From NCBI RefSeq assembly GCF_044803115.1, contig NZ_CP085224.1, forward strand, positions 3,906,001 to 3,970,000: a DNA stretch of 64,000 bases. The letters run 5' to 3'. Positions 27,901-35,500 of this stretch are shown one piece after another. How positions within the stretch are numbered: position 1 is the stretch's first letter; every line of letters starts with the position of its first letter. Position numbers and translations under genes: made by a program. The DNA is from Caenispirillum salinarum_A. GTDB lineage: Bacteria; Pseudomonadota; Alphaproteobacteria; Rhodospirillales; Rhodospirillaceae. Below the pieces are notes generated by a model. It was not told the origin of the DNA and made no database searches. It saw only the letters and a program-made list of their open reading frames with translations.

Positions 27901-28114
27901 CCAGGTCAACATCGACTTCGTCCACCGCGAGGTGACGCTGGGCGCGCCGTCCATGCAGTGGTGGTCGCAGCTGTCCACGGCCCTGGTCTGCGGCCTTAGC
28001 TTCGCGACCGTGCTCACCCTTGTGGTGACGCCGAGCGCGCTGATGGTGCGGGTGAACGTGCGCCGCTGGCTGGAAGCCCGCCGCGCCCGCCGCCACGGTC
28101 CGCAGCCGGCGTGA
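24959..28114 (+). CDS. RND efflux transporter permease
   Basis: A 1051-residue AcrB/MexB-type inner-membrane pump driven by proton flow, with the usual twelve-helix, two-porter-domain layout. Helix 4 carries the proton-relay acids in GMLVDGAIVVTEYAD. The divergence from AcrB in the porter loops is more like the heavy-duty or organic-anion exporters, so the substrate is left open. Translation starts at GTG 24959, overlapping the adaptor stop. It ends just before a strong hairpin terminator. Confidence 0.92.
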   Translation: MNAIIDAAIHHARTVISTLVLILLAGTVSFVQIPKESAPDINIPVIYVTMSHSGISPEDAVSMLVKPMEADLRTVEGVKEMRAAAYEGGANILLEFEAGFDADQAMDDVREQVDKAKTELPEETDEPIVSEVNFSLFPVIVVALSGDVPERTLLRVAEALEDAIEGVPAVLDANVGGKRDEQGQIIIDPTLVEAYGLSAQDFVTFFSGNNTLVAAGNLDTGAGRFAVKVPGLLETVPEVMDIPIKVQGDSVVRLADIAEGRHGFEDAEGFARVNGQPGLTVEVSKRTGENIIDTVAKVREVVERERQNWPDAIQVTYLQDQSTNIRDSLNDLTNNVIAAVLLVMVVVVGALGLRSGLLVGIAIPGSFLMAILVIGAAGLTINMVVLFGLILAVGMLVDGAIVVTEYADRKMSEGLHRREAYALAAKRMAWPVIASTATTLAAFLPLAFWTGVVGEFMKYLPYTLLATLTASLFMALIFVPTLGAIFGRRGESDPAVMQALSAQEEGDVRDLRGITGLYARTLDRLLKHPGKVVLAAVMLLVGSQVAYGMFGKGVEFFPSIEPEQAFLYVHARGNLSVEEKDALVNEVERAVLGMDGIESLYVKSGKNSADREAPEDVIGSVGIDFTDWQTRRPASEILDDIRDLTSQPRFAGIKVEVREAEQGPPVGKPIQVQIGGNDQDALYAAAEKIRGFMERTGGFTDIEDTRAVPGIEWRLTVDRAQAAKFGIDIRSVGDMVKMVTNGLKFSTYRPGTSDDEVDIVARYPDEYRTLDQLDRITVNTPEGSVPVGAFVEREPQPKTGEIRRVDAQQVVTVSAEVAEGLLADDKLRQLQAWMASPAADLNPRLAFEFKGEDEEQAKSRAFLTKAFGVALFMMAIILVTQFNSFYSAFLILSAVIMSTIGVFLGLLAFGQPFGIIMSGIGVIALAGIVVNNNIVLIDTYDRLKHEFADGHEAILRTGVQRLRPVLLTTVTTGLGLLPMMFQVNIDFVHREVTLGAPSMQWWSQLSTALVCGLSFATVLTLVVTPSALMVRVNVRRWLEARRARRHGPQPA

Positions 28115-28154
28115 CACGCGTTTGCGCCGCCGTCACGCAGCCTTCATCGAAACC

Positions 28155-28190
28155 CGCCCCGTGAGCCTGTCGGCTTGCGGGGCGTTTCGG
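28155..28190 (+). terminator. Terminator after the RND operon
   Basis: CGCCCCG (28155-28161) pairs with CGGGGCG (28178-28184), and AGCC (28164-28167) with GGCT (28172-28175), separated by one TG/TG bulge, with a 4-base loop and TTT following. Confidence 0.65.
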
Positions 28191-28295
28191 TTAGACTGGC
28201 CTTGAACTGAAGGCGTTGATGAACAATCCTTGGGCCCGGAATGGTTCTGCCCAAGGCAAAGGCAAAGGCAGAGGACAAGCGGGGGACCGCGTGAC

Positions 28296-29051
28296 GTGAC
28301 GGTGAGAGTCGCCTCCTACAACATTCACAAAAGCGTCGGCCCCGACCGCCAGCGCCGCCCCGACCGCATCTTCCGCGTTCTGGCCGAACTGGATGCCGAC
28401 ATCGTCGCCCTGCAAGAGGTCGACCGCCGCTTCGGCGCCCGCGCCACCACCTTCGAGGCCGAACAGTTGGAGCACGAGACCGGCTACCGCCTGGTCCGCC
28501 ACGCCGTCAGCCCGCTGTCGTCGGGCTGGCACGGCAACGCGCTGCTGGTGCGCGGCGCGGTGGAGGCCATCGACCGTCGCCGCATCACCCTGCCGGCCCT
28601 GGAGCCGCGCGGCGCCCTTCTGGCCGACCTGGAAACGGAACAGGGCCGCCTGCGGGTGGTCGCCGCGCACCTCGGGCTTCTCGGCCGCTATCGCCGGCGG
28701 CAGGCGGAAACCATTCTGGAAGCGATCGACAGCGCCGAGTCGCACCTGCCGACGGTGGTCATGGGCGACCTGAACGAATGGAGCCCCCACGGCAGCTGCC
28801 TGCGCGTCTTCCGCAGCCGCTTCGACATCGCCCAGCCGGGCCCGAGCTTCCCGGCCCGCCGGCCCATGTTCGGCCTGGACCGGGTGATCACGTCGGACGA
28901 CATCGCCGTGCAGTCGGCCTGGGTCCACGAAACCCCGACGGCGCGCGAGGCCTCCGACCACCTGCCGGTGGTGGCGGAACTCAAGGTGCTCGCACCCGGC
29001 GAGACGGCCGAAAACGCTCCGCTCCAGACCCATGCGGGGGTGCGGGGGTAA
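28296..29051 (+). CDS. Endonuclease/exonuclease/phosphatase-fold protein
   Basis: A 251-residue EEP-superfamily hydrolase (DNase I/sphingomyelinase/inositol phosphatase fold). Signature elements are VASYNIHKSVG, LQEVDRRFG (metal Glu), the catalytic GDLNEW and the C-terminal SDHLPV. The substrate may be a nucleic acid or a phospho-ester. GTG at 28296 is chosen because the family begins at VTVRVASYNIHKS; the longer frame is Arg/Gln-rich low-complexity sequence. It lies behind the RND terminator, so it is probably transcribed separately. Confidence 0.83.
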   Translation: MTVRVASYNIHKSVGPDRQRRPDRIFRVLAELDADIVALQEVDRRFGARATTFEAEQLEHETGYRLVRHAVSPLSSGWHGNALLVRGAVEAIDRRRITLPALEPRGALLADLETEQGRLRVVAAHLGLLGRYRRRQAETILEAIDSAESHLPTVVMGDLNEWSPHGSCLRVFRSRFDIAQPGPSFPARRPMFGLDRVITSDDIAVQSAWVHETPTAREASDHLPVVAELKVLAPGETAENAPLQTHAGVRG

Positions 29052-29054
29052 TAA

Positions 29055-29765
29055 CTAGTTCCCGAACACCGCGCGCAGGTCCACCTGCTCCTCGGCGCGT
29101 TCGACCAGCACCAGGCGGTCCTCGATGTCGGCCAGATGGCGCGTCATTTCCGCCGCCGCGCCGGCTTCGTCGCCGCTGTCCAGTGCCGCCAGCAGGCGCC
29201 GGTGGTCAACCGCCGAGCAGCAGCGCGCCGCCCGGTGCTCGTAGAGCGCGATGATGAGCGACGACCGCGCCACCAGATCGCGCAGATAGCCGGTCAGGAT
29301 GCCGTTGCCCACCTGCTCGGCCAGCAGCAGGTGGAAGTCGCCCGACAGCCGGATTTCCTCGCGCCGGTCTCCGCGGGCGTGGGCGGCGGCCTCGGCTTCC
29401 ACATGGTCCGCCAGGGCCCGCAACGCCGAGGCCGGGCGCCGGCGGGCGAGCACGCGCACCAGCGTTTCCTCCAGCAGGCGGCGGGCGTGGAAGACTTCTC
29501 GCGCTTCCTCGGGCCGCGGTGCGGCGACGCAGGCGCCCCGGTTGCGCCGATGCACCACCAGATGGTCCCGCGCCAGGTCGCGCAGGGCGGCGCGCACCCG
29601 CGCCCGGCTCACCCCGAACACGCCGGCCAGTTGCTCCTCCACCAGCCGCGTGCCCGGGCGCAGGCGGTGGTCCTCGATGGCGAGGCGGATGGCGTCGCGA
29701 ATAACGTCCTCGTCGGGAACCGCGACCGCCTCGGCCGGGTGCAGGGTGGTGGTGGAGGGTGTCAT
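29055..29765 (-). CDS. GntR-family (FCD) transcriptional regulator
   Basis: A 236-residue FadR-type regulator: an N-terminal winged helix (DAIRLAIEDHRLRPGTRLVEEQLAGVFGVSRARVRAALRDLARD) and a C-terminal FCD helical ligand-binding domain. The ATG at 29765 overlaps the puuE stop by four bases (ATGA), so the regulator is the last gene of the allantoinase/ABC transporter run. Position and family point to control of purine degradation with a ureide or purine ligand, an inference. A FadR-type palindrome lies between the divergent halves of the purine block at 33971-33980. Confidence 0.87.
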   Translation of the reverse strand: MTPSTTTLHPAEAVAVPDEDVIRDAIRLAIEDHRLRPGTRLVEEQLAGVFGVSRARVRAALRDLARDHLVVHRRNRGACVAAPRPEEAREVFHARRLLEETLVRVLARRRPASALRALADHVEAEAAAHARGDRREEIRLSGDFHLLLAEQVGNGILTGYLRDLVARSSLIIALYEHRAARCCSAVDHRRLLAALDSGDEAGAAAEMTRHLADIEDRLVLVERAEEQVDLRAVFGN

Positions 29766-30697
29766 GGGCGCAGGCCTTCCGCTGGCGGGTGCCGCTCGCG
29801 CCAGTGGCGGGCGATGTCGACGCGGCGCGTGATCCACACCTTGTCGCGGGCCTGGACGTGGTCCAGGAAGCGCATCAGCGCCTTCATGCGACCCGGCCGC
29901 CCCGCCAGCCGGCAGTGCAGGCCGACGGACATCATCTTCGGGGCCTCGGCGCCCTCCTCGTAGAGCACGTCGAAGGCATCGCGCAGGTAGGCGTAAAAGT
30001 CGTCGCCGCTGGCAAACCCGTTCAGGACGGAAAACTTCATGTCGTTGTTGTCGAGCGTGTACGGCACGATCAACTGCGGCTTGGCAACACCGGGCACCGC
30101 CTCCCAGTACGGCAGGTCGTCGGCGTAAGAGTCGGCGTCGTAGAGGAACCCGCCCGCCTCCGCCACCAGCCGGCGGGTGTTGGGCGAGACGCGGCCGGTG
30201 TACCAGCCGAGCGGCCGTTCGCCCGCCACCTCGGCGTGCAGGCGGATGGCTTCTGCGATGTGGGCGCGCTCCACGTCCTCCGGCACGTTCTGATAGTCGA
30301 TCCAGCGCAGGCCGTGGCTGGCGATCTCGTGCCCGGCCTCGGTCATGGCGGCGGCGGCATCGGGGTTTCGGGCCAGCGCCATGGCGACGGCGTAGACGGT
30401 CACCGGAATGCCCCGCCCCTCGAACAGCCGCATGAGCCGCCAGAATCCGGCCCGCGCGCCGTATTCGTACATGCTTTCGACCTGTATGTTGCGCACGCCC
30501 TCCAGCGGCGCGATGCCCGGCACCTCCTGCAAATAGGCTTCCGCGTGGGTGTCGCCGTGCAGGATGCAGGCCTCGCCGCCTTCCTCGTAGTTGAGCACGA
30601 TCTGCAACGCCAGCCGCGCGCCCCCCGGCCAGTCGGCCTGCGGCGGCGTGCGGCCGTAGCCGATCAGGTCGCGGGGATAGGGGGCGGCGGCGGTCAT
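29762..30697 (-). CDS. puuE: Allantoinase (PuuE, polysaccharide-deacetylase fold)
   Basis: Hydrolyses allantoin to allantoate. The 311-residue product has the NodB-like fold seen in PuuE: the IGYGRTPPQADWPGGARLALQ start, LNYEEGGE, YEYGARAGFWRLMRLFEGRGIPVTVYA, GHEIASHGLRWIDYQ and WYTGRVSPNTRRLV. The metal-site residues of true chitin deacetylases are replaced as usual in PuuE. ATG at 30697 has GGGAG about nine bases ahead. It sits between the GntR gene and the ABC transporter; no hydantoinase-type allantoinase is present. Confidence 0.9.
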   Translation of the reverse strand: MTAAAPYPRDLIGYGRTPPQADWPGGARLALQIVLNYEEGGEACILHGDTHAEAYLQEVPGIAPLEGVRNIQVESMYEYGARAGFWRLMRLFEGRGIPVTVYAVAMALARNPDAAAAMTEAGHEIASHGLRWIDYQNVPEDVERAHIAEAIRLHAEVAGERPLGWYTGRVSPNTRRLVAEAGGFLYDADSYADDLPYWEAVPGVAKPQLIVPYTLDNNDMKFSVLNGFASGDDFYAYLRDAFDVLYEEGAEAPKMMSVGLHCRLAGRPGRMKALMRFLDHVQARDKVWITRRVDIARHWRERHPPAEGLRP

Positions 30698-30710
30698 GGT
30701 CGGGTCTCCC

Positions 30711-31631
30711 TCATTGCCCGCCGCTGCCGCGGGTGGCCCAGCGGGTGGAGCGGCGCTCGATCTGGTTGAAGAGTTCGTACATGGCGATGCCCATGGCGGC
30801 AATCACCAGCAGGCCGGCGAACAGCAACGGCATGTTGAACTTCGACGACGCCGAGATCATCAGGTAGCCGACGCCGAGGTCCGACGCCACCGTCTCGCTC
30901 AGCACCGAGCCGACGAAGGCCAGCGTGATGGCGATCTTCAGGCTGGCGAAGAAGAACGGCATGGCGCGCGGGAAGCCCACCTTCATCAGGATGTCCCGCC
31001 GCGTCGCCCCCAGAGAGCGGAGTACGTCGCGCAGTTCCGGCTCCAGCGTCGCAAGGCCCGTCGCCACGTTCACCACGATGGGAAAGAACGAGATCAGGAA
31101 GGCCGTCAGGATCGCGGGCACTGTCCCGATGCCGAACCACATGACCAGGATCGGCACCACGGCCACCTTGGGCACGCTGTTGAAGCCGATCAGCATGGGG
31201 TTGAGCGCGTCGTAGATGGTGCGCGACGACCCCACCAGCGCCCCCAGCACCAGCCCGAAGACCACCGCCACCGCGAAACCGACGACGGTGGTGAACAGGG
31301 TCTGGGCGGCGTGCATCCAGATGGCGTCGCGGTAGGTCCAGATGGCGGCGAAGGACTCGCTGGCCGTCGGCAGCACCGACTGGGGCACGTCGAACCCGCG
31401 CACCGCCAGTTCCCACACGACGAACAGCCCCAGCGTCGTCACCCAGGGCGCGGCGCGCTTGGTGCCCTTGTGGCCGGCGACGCGCTTCAGCACCGGGCGG
31501 CGCTTGCGCACCGGCGGGGCCGAGGCGGTGGCGGCGCGCGAGGGCTTGGCGGCGGTGTCGGCGGCGGTCTCCCCGCTGGCCGGCGCGGCGGCGGGCGGAC
31601 GGGTGGAGGCGGCGTTGGAGGTCGGGGTCAT
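30711..31631 (-). CDS. ABC transporter permease (NMT1/SsuC type)
   Basis: A 306-residue inner-membrane permease of the nitrate/sulfonate/pyrimidine-precursor class. About six hydrophobic segments follow a long Ala/Thr/Pro-rich, charged N-terminus of some 60 residues. The coupling loop reads RDVLRSLGATRRDILMKVGFPRAM. Its start shares one base with the ATPase stop (TGATG). With the ATPase and the binding protein encoded nearby it forms a complete importer within the purine block, so a purine or ureide cargo is likely (inference). Confidence 0.88.
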   Translation of the reverse strand: MTPTSNAASTRPPAAAPASGETAADTAAKPSRAATASAPPVRKRRPVLKRVAGHKGTKRAAPWVTTLGLFVVWELAVRGFDVPQSVLPTASESFAAIWTYRDAIWMHAAQTLFTTVVGFAVAVVFGLVLGALVGSSRTIYDALNPMLIGFNSVPKVAVVPILVMWFGIGTVPAILTAFLISFFPIVVNVATGLATLEPELRDVLRSLGATRRDILMKVGFPRAMPFFFASLKIAITLAFVGSVLSETVASDLGVGYLMISASSKFNMPLLFAGLLVIAAMGIAMYELFNQIERRSTRWATRGSGGQ

Positions 31632-32416
31632 CACGTGGCCCTCACGGTTCGGATATGGTCGCGCAGCTCGTGGACGAGGTCGACGAAGGGCTGGGTGAAG
31701 CTGGTTTCCTGGTCGCGCGGGCGCGGGATGTCGTTCTTCCGCACCTCCAGGATGCGCCCCGGCCGCTTGCTCATGACGTAGATGGTATCGGCCAGATAGG
31801 CGGCCTCGCGCAGGTCGTGGGTGACCAGGATGACGGTGAAGCGGTGCTCCATCCACAGTGCCTGGAGGGTGTCCCACAATTCCTCCCGCGTGAAGGCGTC
31901 CAGCGCCCCGAAGGGCTCGTCGAGCATGAGCAGCCGCGGCTCGTGGATCAGCGCGCGGCACAGGTTGGCGCGCTGCTGCATGCCGCCCGATAGCTCCCAC
32001 GGGTGCTTGTCCTCGCAGCCCGACAGGCCGACTTCCGCCAGCAGGGTGCGGGCCTTTTCCTCGTACTGCGCCCTGTGCTTGCGCAGGCGGGAGCGGTGGG
32101 GCTGGACGATCTCCAGCGGCAGCATGACGTTCTGAAGCGTCGTCCGCCACGGCAGCAGGGTGGACGCCTGGAAGGCCATGCCGACGATGGAGATGGGGTC
32201 GGTGACCTCCTGCCCGTTGACGATGACGGTGCCCTCGGTGGGCGGCATGAGGCCGGTCACAAGCTTCATGAGCGACGACTTGCCGCATCCGCTGGGCCCG
32301 ACGACGGCGACGAACTCGCCTTCCTTGATGGTCATGCTGGTCTGGTCGAGGGCGAATTCATCGCCCTCGCGGTACTGGAGACGCACGCGGTCCAGTTCGA
32401 CGAAGCCGGCGGTCAT
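31631..32416 (-). CDS. ABC transporter ATPase (NMT1/SsuB type)
   Basis: A 261-residue nucleotide-binding subunit. Walker A GPSGCGKSS, Q-loop region MAFQASTLLPW, signature LSGGMQQRANLCRAL, Walker B LLMLDEPFGALDA and the H-loop VTHDLREA are complete. AGGAGG lies four bases before ATG 32416. Closest in character to taurine/nitrate/pyrimidine-type importers; paired with the permease downstream and with the binding protein at 32796-33839. Confidence 0.9.
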   Translation of the reverse strand: MTAGFVELDRVRLQYREGDEFALDQTSMTIKEGEFVAVVGPSGCGKSSLMKLVTGLMPPTEGTVIVNGQEVTDPISIVGMAFQASTLLPWRTTLQNVMLPLEIVQPHRSRLRKHRAQYEEKARTLLAEVGLSGCEDKHPWELSGGMQQRANLCRALIHEPRLLMLDEPFGALDAFTREELWDTLQALWMEHRFTVILVTHDLREAAYLADTIYVMSKRPGRILEVRKNDIPRPRDQETSFTQPFVDLVHELRDHIRTVRAT

Positions 32417-32536
32417 GCGGCCTCCTTGTTCGGGTTGGCGAGCGCTTGCGGCGCTCGGTTTCCACACGTAAGCTTGGCCCACGAAGCATCATCCCCGGTG
32501 ACATCCGGAGTCGGATCAGAACCAAGAGGACAGACG

Positions 32537-32725
32537 ATGGGCGACAACAAGACGACACCCGCTGAAGAAGAGTGGGTTGATCCCGACGACGCACCGGAGC
32601 TGATCGCGGAATGGTTCGCGGGCGCGGTCGTGGGCAAGCCGGGTGAAAGCCCGGAGGAACTCGCTCGCCGGGCTGACGAGGCGGCCCGACGACTGCGGTC
32701 CCCCAAAGCGAAAGATAAGGAATAA
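32537..32725 (+). CDS. Small acidic protein, antitoxin-like motif
   Basis: A 62-residue product, with GAGGA six bases ahead of the ATG. The segment WVDPDDAPELIAEWFAGA resembles the DPDDAPEL-x-x-EWF string of some BrnA-type antitoxins, but no ribbon-helix-helix DNA-binding part and no toxin gene are near. The tail is Ala/Arg/Lys-rich. Function unknown. It lies in the gap between the divergent ATPase and the binding protein gene. Confidence 0.55.
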   Translation: MGDNKTTPAEEEWVDPDDAPELIAEWFAGAVVGKPGESPEELARRADEAARRLRSPKAKDKE

Positions 32726-32753
32726 CGGCCCACAGCCTTCTCCCAGGTGGCGG

Positions 32754-32786
32754 AGGCCCGGCCAGCCGCATGAGCCGGCCAGGCCT
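32754..32786. terminator. Hairpin between convergent small gene and binding-protein gene
   Basis: AGGCCCGGCC (32754-32763) and GGCCAGGCCT (32777-32786) pair with one mismatch across a 13-base loop. There is no T-run on either side, so terminator function is uncertain. Confidence 0.4.
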
Positions 32787-32795
32787 TGCGCGTCC

Positions 32796-33839
32796 CTACT
32801 GCGTCGCGGTCAGCATCCGCTCATCCTGCGGCGGCAGGAAGTCGGAGGTGAACACGTCCGATACCGCCGGCTTGTCCTCGATGCCGAAGGCGTAGGTGAC
32901 CTGGTCGATGGCCTTCTGCATGCGGGCGTCGTCGATGCCGCCCATGCCCTGGGCCTTGACCTCCTCGGTCAGCACGTTGTTCTCGATCGCCATCATCAAG
33001 CGGTCCATTTCCAGCGCCTCGTCGATCAGCGGATCGCGCGCCTTCACCGCGTCGATGCCGGCTTCCGGGTCGGCGATGACGTCGCGCCAGCCCTTGACCA
33101 CGGCGCGCAGGAAGCCGGTCAGCGCCTCGGGATTGTCCGCCATCAGCGCGGGGCTGGCGATCAGGCCGTTGCCGTAGAGGTCCAGGCCGGCGTCGCGGTA
33201 CTGCCAGATGTTCAGGTCGTCCTTCTCCACGCCCAGGCCGCGCAGGTTGAGCAGGCTGGTGAAGTAGAAGCCCGAGATGCCGTCGACGTCGCCGCGGATC
33301 AGCATGGGCTCGCGCAGGGCCGGGTCCATGCTGGTCCATTCCACGCTGTCACCGTCGATGCCGGTGGCCTGGGCGAAGGCCGGAAACAGCTTGCGCGGGC
33401 TGTCGAAGACGGGGGCGCCGAAGGTCTTGCCCTCCATCTTTTCCACGCTGTCGATGCCGCTTTCCTTCAGCGTGAACAGGGCGAACGGCGGCGCGTTGTA
33501 GACGATGAACATGGCCTTCATGGCCTGTTCGGGGTTGCTCGCGTTGAACTCGATCATGGAGTTCACGTCGGCCATGGCGATGTCGTAGGCGCCGGACGCG
33601 ACGCGGGTCACGGCACCGGACGACCCGTTGCCCGAATCGATGCTGACATCCAGGCCCTCCTCGGCGAAGTAGCCTTTCTCCTTGGCTATGAGGAAGCCGG
33701 CCGAGGGCCCTTCGAACTTCCAGTCGAGCGTGAACTTGATGGGCAGGGTGTCCTGCGCCACGGCAGCGGCCGAGGCGCCAAGGGTCAACGCGGCCACGCC
33801 GGCGGCGGCCATTGTCTGGCGGAACGTGCTCCAAGACAT
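32796..33839 (-). CDS. ABC transporter substrate-binding protein (NMT1/THI5-like)
   Basis: A 347-residue periplasmic protein. It has a signal peptide (MAAAGVAALTLGASAAAVA, cleavage near 28) and a SsuA/NMT1 core (KFTLDWKFEGPSAGFLIAKEKGYFAEEGLDVSI; GAYDIAMADVNSMIEFN). Such proteins bind pyrimidine precursors, sulfonates, purine-related compounds or riboflavin. It is divergent from xdhA across 215 bases holding a GntR-like palindrome. Location argues for a purine, xanthine or allantoin ligand, which is inference. Confidence 0.88.
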   Translation of the reverse strand: MSWSTFRQTMAAAGVAALTLGASAAAVAQDTLPIKFTLDWKFEGPSAGFLIAKEKGYFAEEGLDVSIDSGNGSSGAVTRVASGAYDIAMADVNSMIEFNASNPEQAMKAMFIVYNAPPFALFTLKESGIDSVEKMEGKTFGAPVFDSPRKLFPAFAQATGIDGDSVEWTSMDPALREPMLIRGDVDGISGFYFTSLLNLRGLGVEKDDLNIWQYRDAGLDLYGNGLIASPALMADNPEALTGFLRAVVKGWRDVIADPEAGIDAVKARDPLIDEALEMDRLMMAIENNVLTEEVKAQGMGGIDDARMQKAIDQVTYAFGIEDKPAVSDVFTSDFLPPQDERMLTATQ

Positions 33840-33962
33840 GAAGGGTCTCCCATTTGCGTGAAGCGGGCGCGTGCGTTGGCGCCGGACGGTCCGCACCGAT
33901 CTCCCTAATTTCGGTGCACGTTTTTTGCTCATTGACGAGCTTTGCATAATCTTTGACCATCA

Positions 33963-34011
33963 GATGCAGATTGTCGACGATTTTTCGTCCCATTGTCTGC
34001 GATACTGCATC
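33963..34011. promoter_or_regulatory. Nested palindromes between divergent purine operons
   Basis: GATGCAG (33963-33969) and CTGCATC (34005-34011) enclose a perfect dyad GACGA-TTTT-TCGTC (33976-33989). Within this, TTGTCGACGA (33971-33980) fits the FadR-type GntR consensus YGTM-KAC. It sits 44-92 bases upstream of xdhA and within the promoter area of both directions. TTGACC/TTGACG hexamers near 33937-33957 may be -35 elements. Confidence 0.5.
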
Positions 34012-34054
34012 CAGCGGCCCGACAGAGGCCGCACCGATGCCTACGGGAGCCCGC

Positions 34055-35500
34055 ATGAGAGACGCGATCCGCTTTGCCCTGAACGGCGCCCTGCGCGCGG
34101 TGGACGACGTTCCGCCGCACACGACGCTGCTCAACTGGCTGCGCGCCGACGGCCTGACCGCCGCCAAGGAGGGCTGCGCGGAGGGCGACTGCGGCGCCTG
34201 CACGGTGCTGTTGGGCACGCCCCTGCCCGACGGGCGCGACGGCTTCGACTGGCGCGCCGTCAACGCCTGCCTGGTGCTGGTGCCGCAGGTGGACGGCCGG
34301 GCGGTGGTGACGGCCGAGGGGCTGGCGAAGGGCGGTAGCGCACCGCACGCCGCTCAGACGCTCATGGCCGAGACGCACGCCACGCAATGCGGCTACTGCA
34401 CGCCGGGTTTCGTGATGGCGCTGGCGGCCCTGGGGCGCACCCCGGCGCGGGATGATGCGTCGGTGATGGACGCCATCGCGGGGAACCTCTGCCGCTGCAC
34501 CGGCTACCGCCCCATCCTGGAGGCCGCCCGCGCCCTGCCCCTTGAGGCGCCGGCGCCGGAAGAAGCCGCGCTCGCCGACCGCCTGCGGAAGATCGCCGCA
34601 ACGCCGCTGGACTACCGCGCCGGCAGCCACCGCTTCCTCGCGCCCACCACCCTGGACGATGCCCTGCGCCTGCGCCAGCAGTTCCCGGAAGCCTGGCTGT
34701 GGGCCGGCGGCACCGACCAGGGCCTGCGGGTGACCAAGCAGTTTCTGGTGCCGCCCGGCATCCTCTACCTTGGTCGGGTGCCCGACCTGCGCGGGATCAC
34801 AGAGGATGCGGACGGCCTGACCATCGCCGCCAACACGCCCTATGCCGACGCGCTGGCGGCGCTCTCCACCCTCGCGCCGGGGCTGGACGAGATGATCCGC
34901 CGGATCGGGGCGGCGCAGGTGCGCAACCTCGGCACGCTCGGCGGCAACATCGGCACGGCCTCCCCCATCGGCGACACGCTGCCGCCGCTCATCGCCCTGG
35001 ATGCCGAAATCACGCTGGCGAGCGCGGAGCGCGGGCGGCGGACGGTCGCCGCAAAGGATTTCGTCACCGGCTACCGCAACACGGTGCTGTCGCCCGACGA
35101 ACTGATCGTCGCCATCCGCATTCCCCGCCCGGCACCGGGCACGCATGTGGCGGCCTACAAGATCGCCAAGCGCGTGGACCAGGACATCTCCACCGTCGCC
35201 GCCGCCTTCGCGCTGCGGGTGGAGGACGGTCGCGTCGCCCATGCGCGGCTGGCCTATGGCGGCGTGGCGGCGACGCCGGTGCGGGCGCAGACGGCGGAAA
35301 AGGCGCTGCTCGGCAAGCCGTGGACGCCGGAGACGGTCGCCGCCGCCAGGCGCGCCGTGGCCGACGACATCAGCCCCATGAACGACGCGCGCGGCACGGC
35401 GGCCTATCGCACCGCCGTCGCGGCGAACCTGCTGGACCGCCTGTGGCACGAGACGGCCGACGCCGACGACGAAAGCCCCGCGCGGCTGGAGGCCCTATGA
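34055..35500 (+). CDS. xdhA: Xanthine dehydrogenase small subunit (2Fe-2S and FAD)
   Basis: Electron-transfer subunit of the enzyme that oxidises hypoxanthine and xanthine to urate. The 481-residue product begins with a plant-type ferredoxin domain (CAEGDCGAC, C41/C46/C49, then NACLV), followed by the second cluster domain (QCGYCTPGF...CRCTGYRP). The C-terminal FAD domain (LWAGGTDQGLRVT; LGTLGGNIGTASPIGDTLPPLIALDAEI) follows. ATG at 34055 is chosen for GGGAG five bases ahead; the ATGs at 33953 and 34037 lack sites. It overlaps xdhB by four bases. Confidence 0.95.
   Translation: MRDAIRFALNGALRAVDDVPPHTTLLNWLRADGLTAAKEGCAEGDCGACTVLLGTPLPDGRDGFDWRAVNACLVLVPQVDGRAVVTAEGLAKGGSAPHAAQTLMAETHATQCGYCTPGFVMALAALGRTPARDDASVMDAIAGNLCRCTGYRPILEAARALPLEAPAPEEAALADRLRKIAATPLDYRAGSHRFLAPTTLDDALRLRQQFPEAWLWAGGTDQGLRVTKQFLVPPGILYLGRVPDLRGITEDADGLTIAANTPYADALAALSTLAPGLDEMIRRIGAAQVRNLGTLGGNIGTASPIGDTLPPLIALDAEITLASAERGRRTVAAKDFVTGYRNTVLSPDELIVAIRIPRPAPGTHVAAYKIAKRVDQDISTVAAAFALRVEDGRVAHARLAYGGVAATPVRAQTAEKALLGKPWTPETVAAARRAVADDISPMNDARGTAAYRTAVAANLLDRLWHETADADDESPARLEAL

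Noticed and set aside
24437..28117. Very long open frame antisense to the RND permease
   Set aside because: It is a by-product of high GC and strong third-position bias; the composition is His/Gly/Val-rich with no recognisable domain, and the plus-strand RND gene explains the stretch fully.
34699..35496. Upstream extension of the xdhB frame
   Set aside because: This part overlaps xdhA in another frame and reads as low-complexity sequence; the true xdhB start at 35497 has GGAGG and overlaps the xdhA stop.
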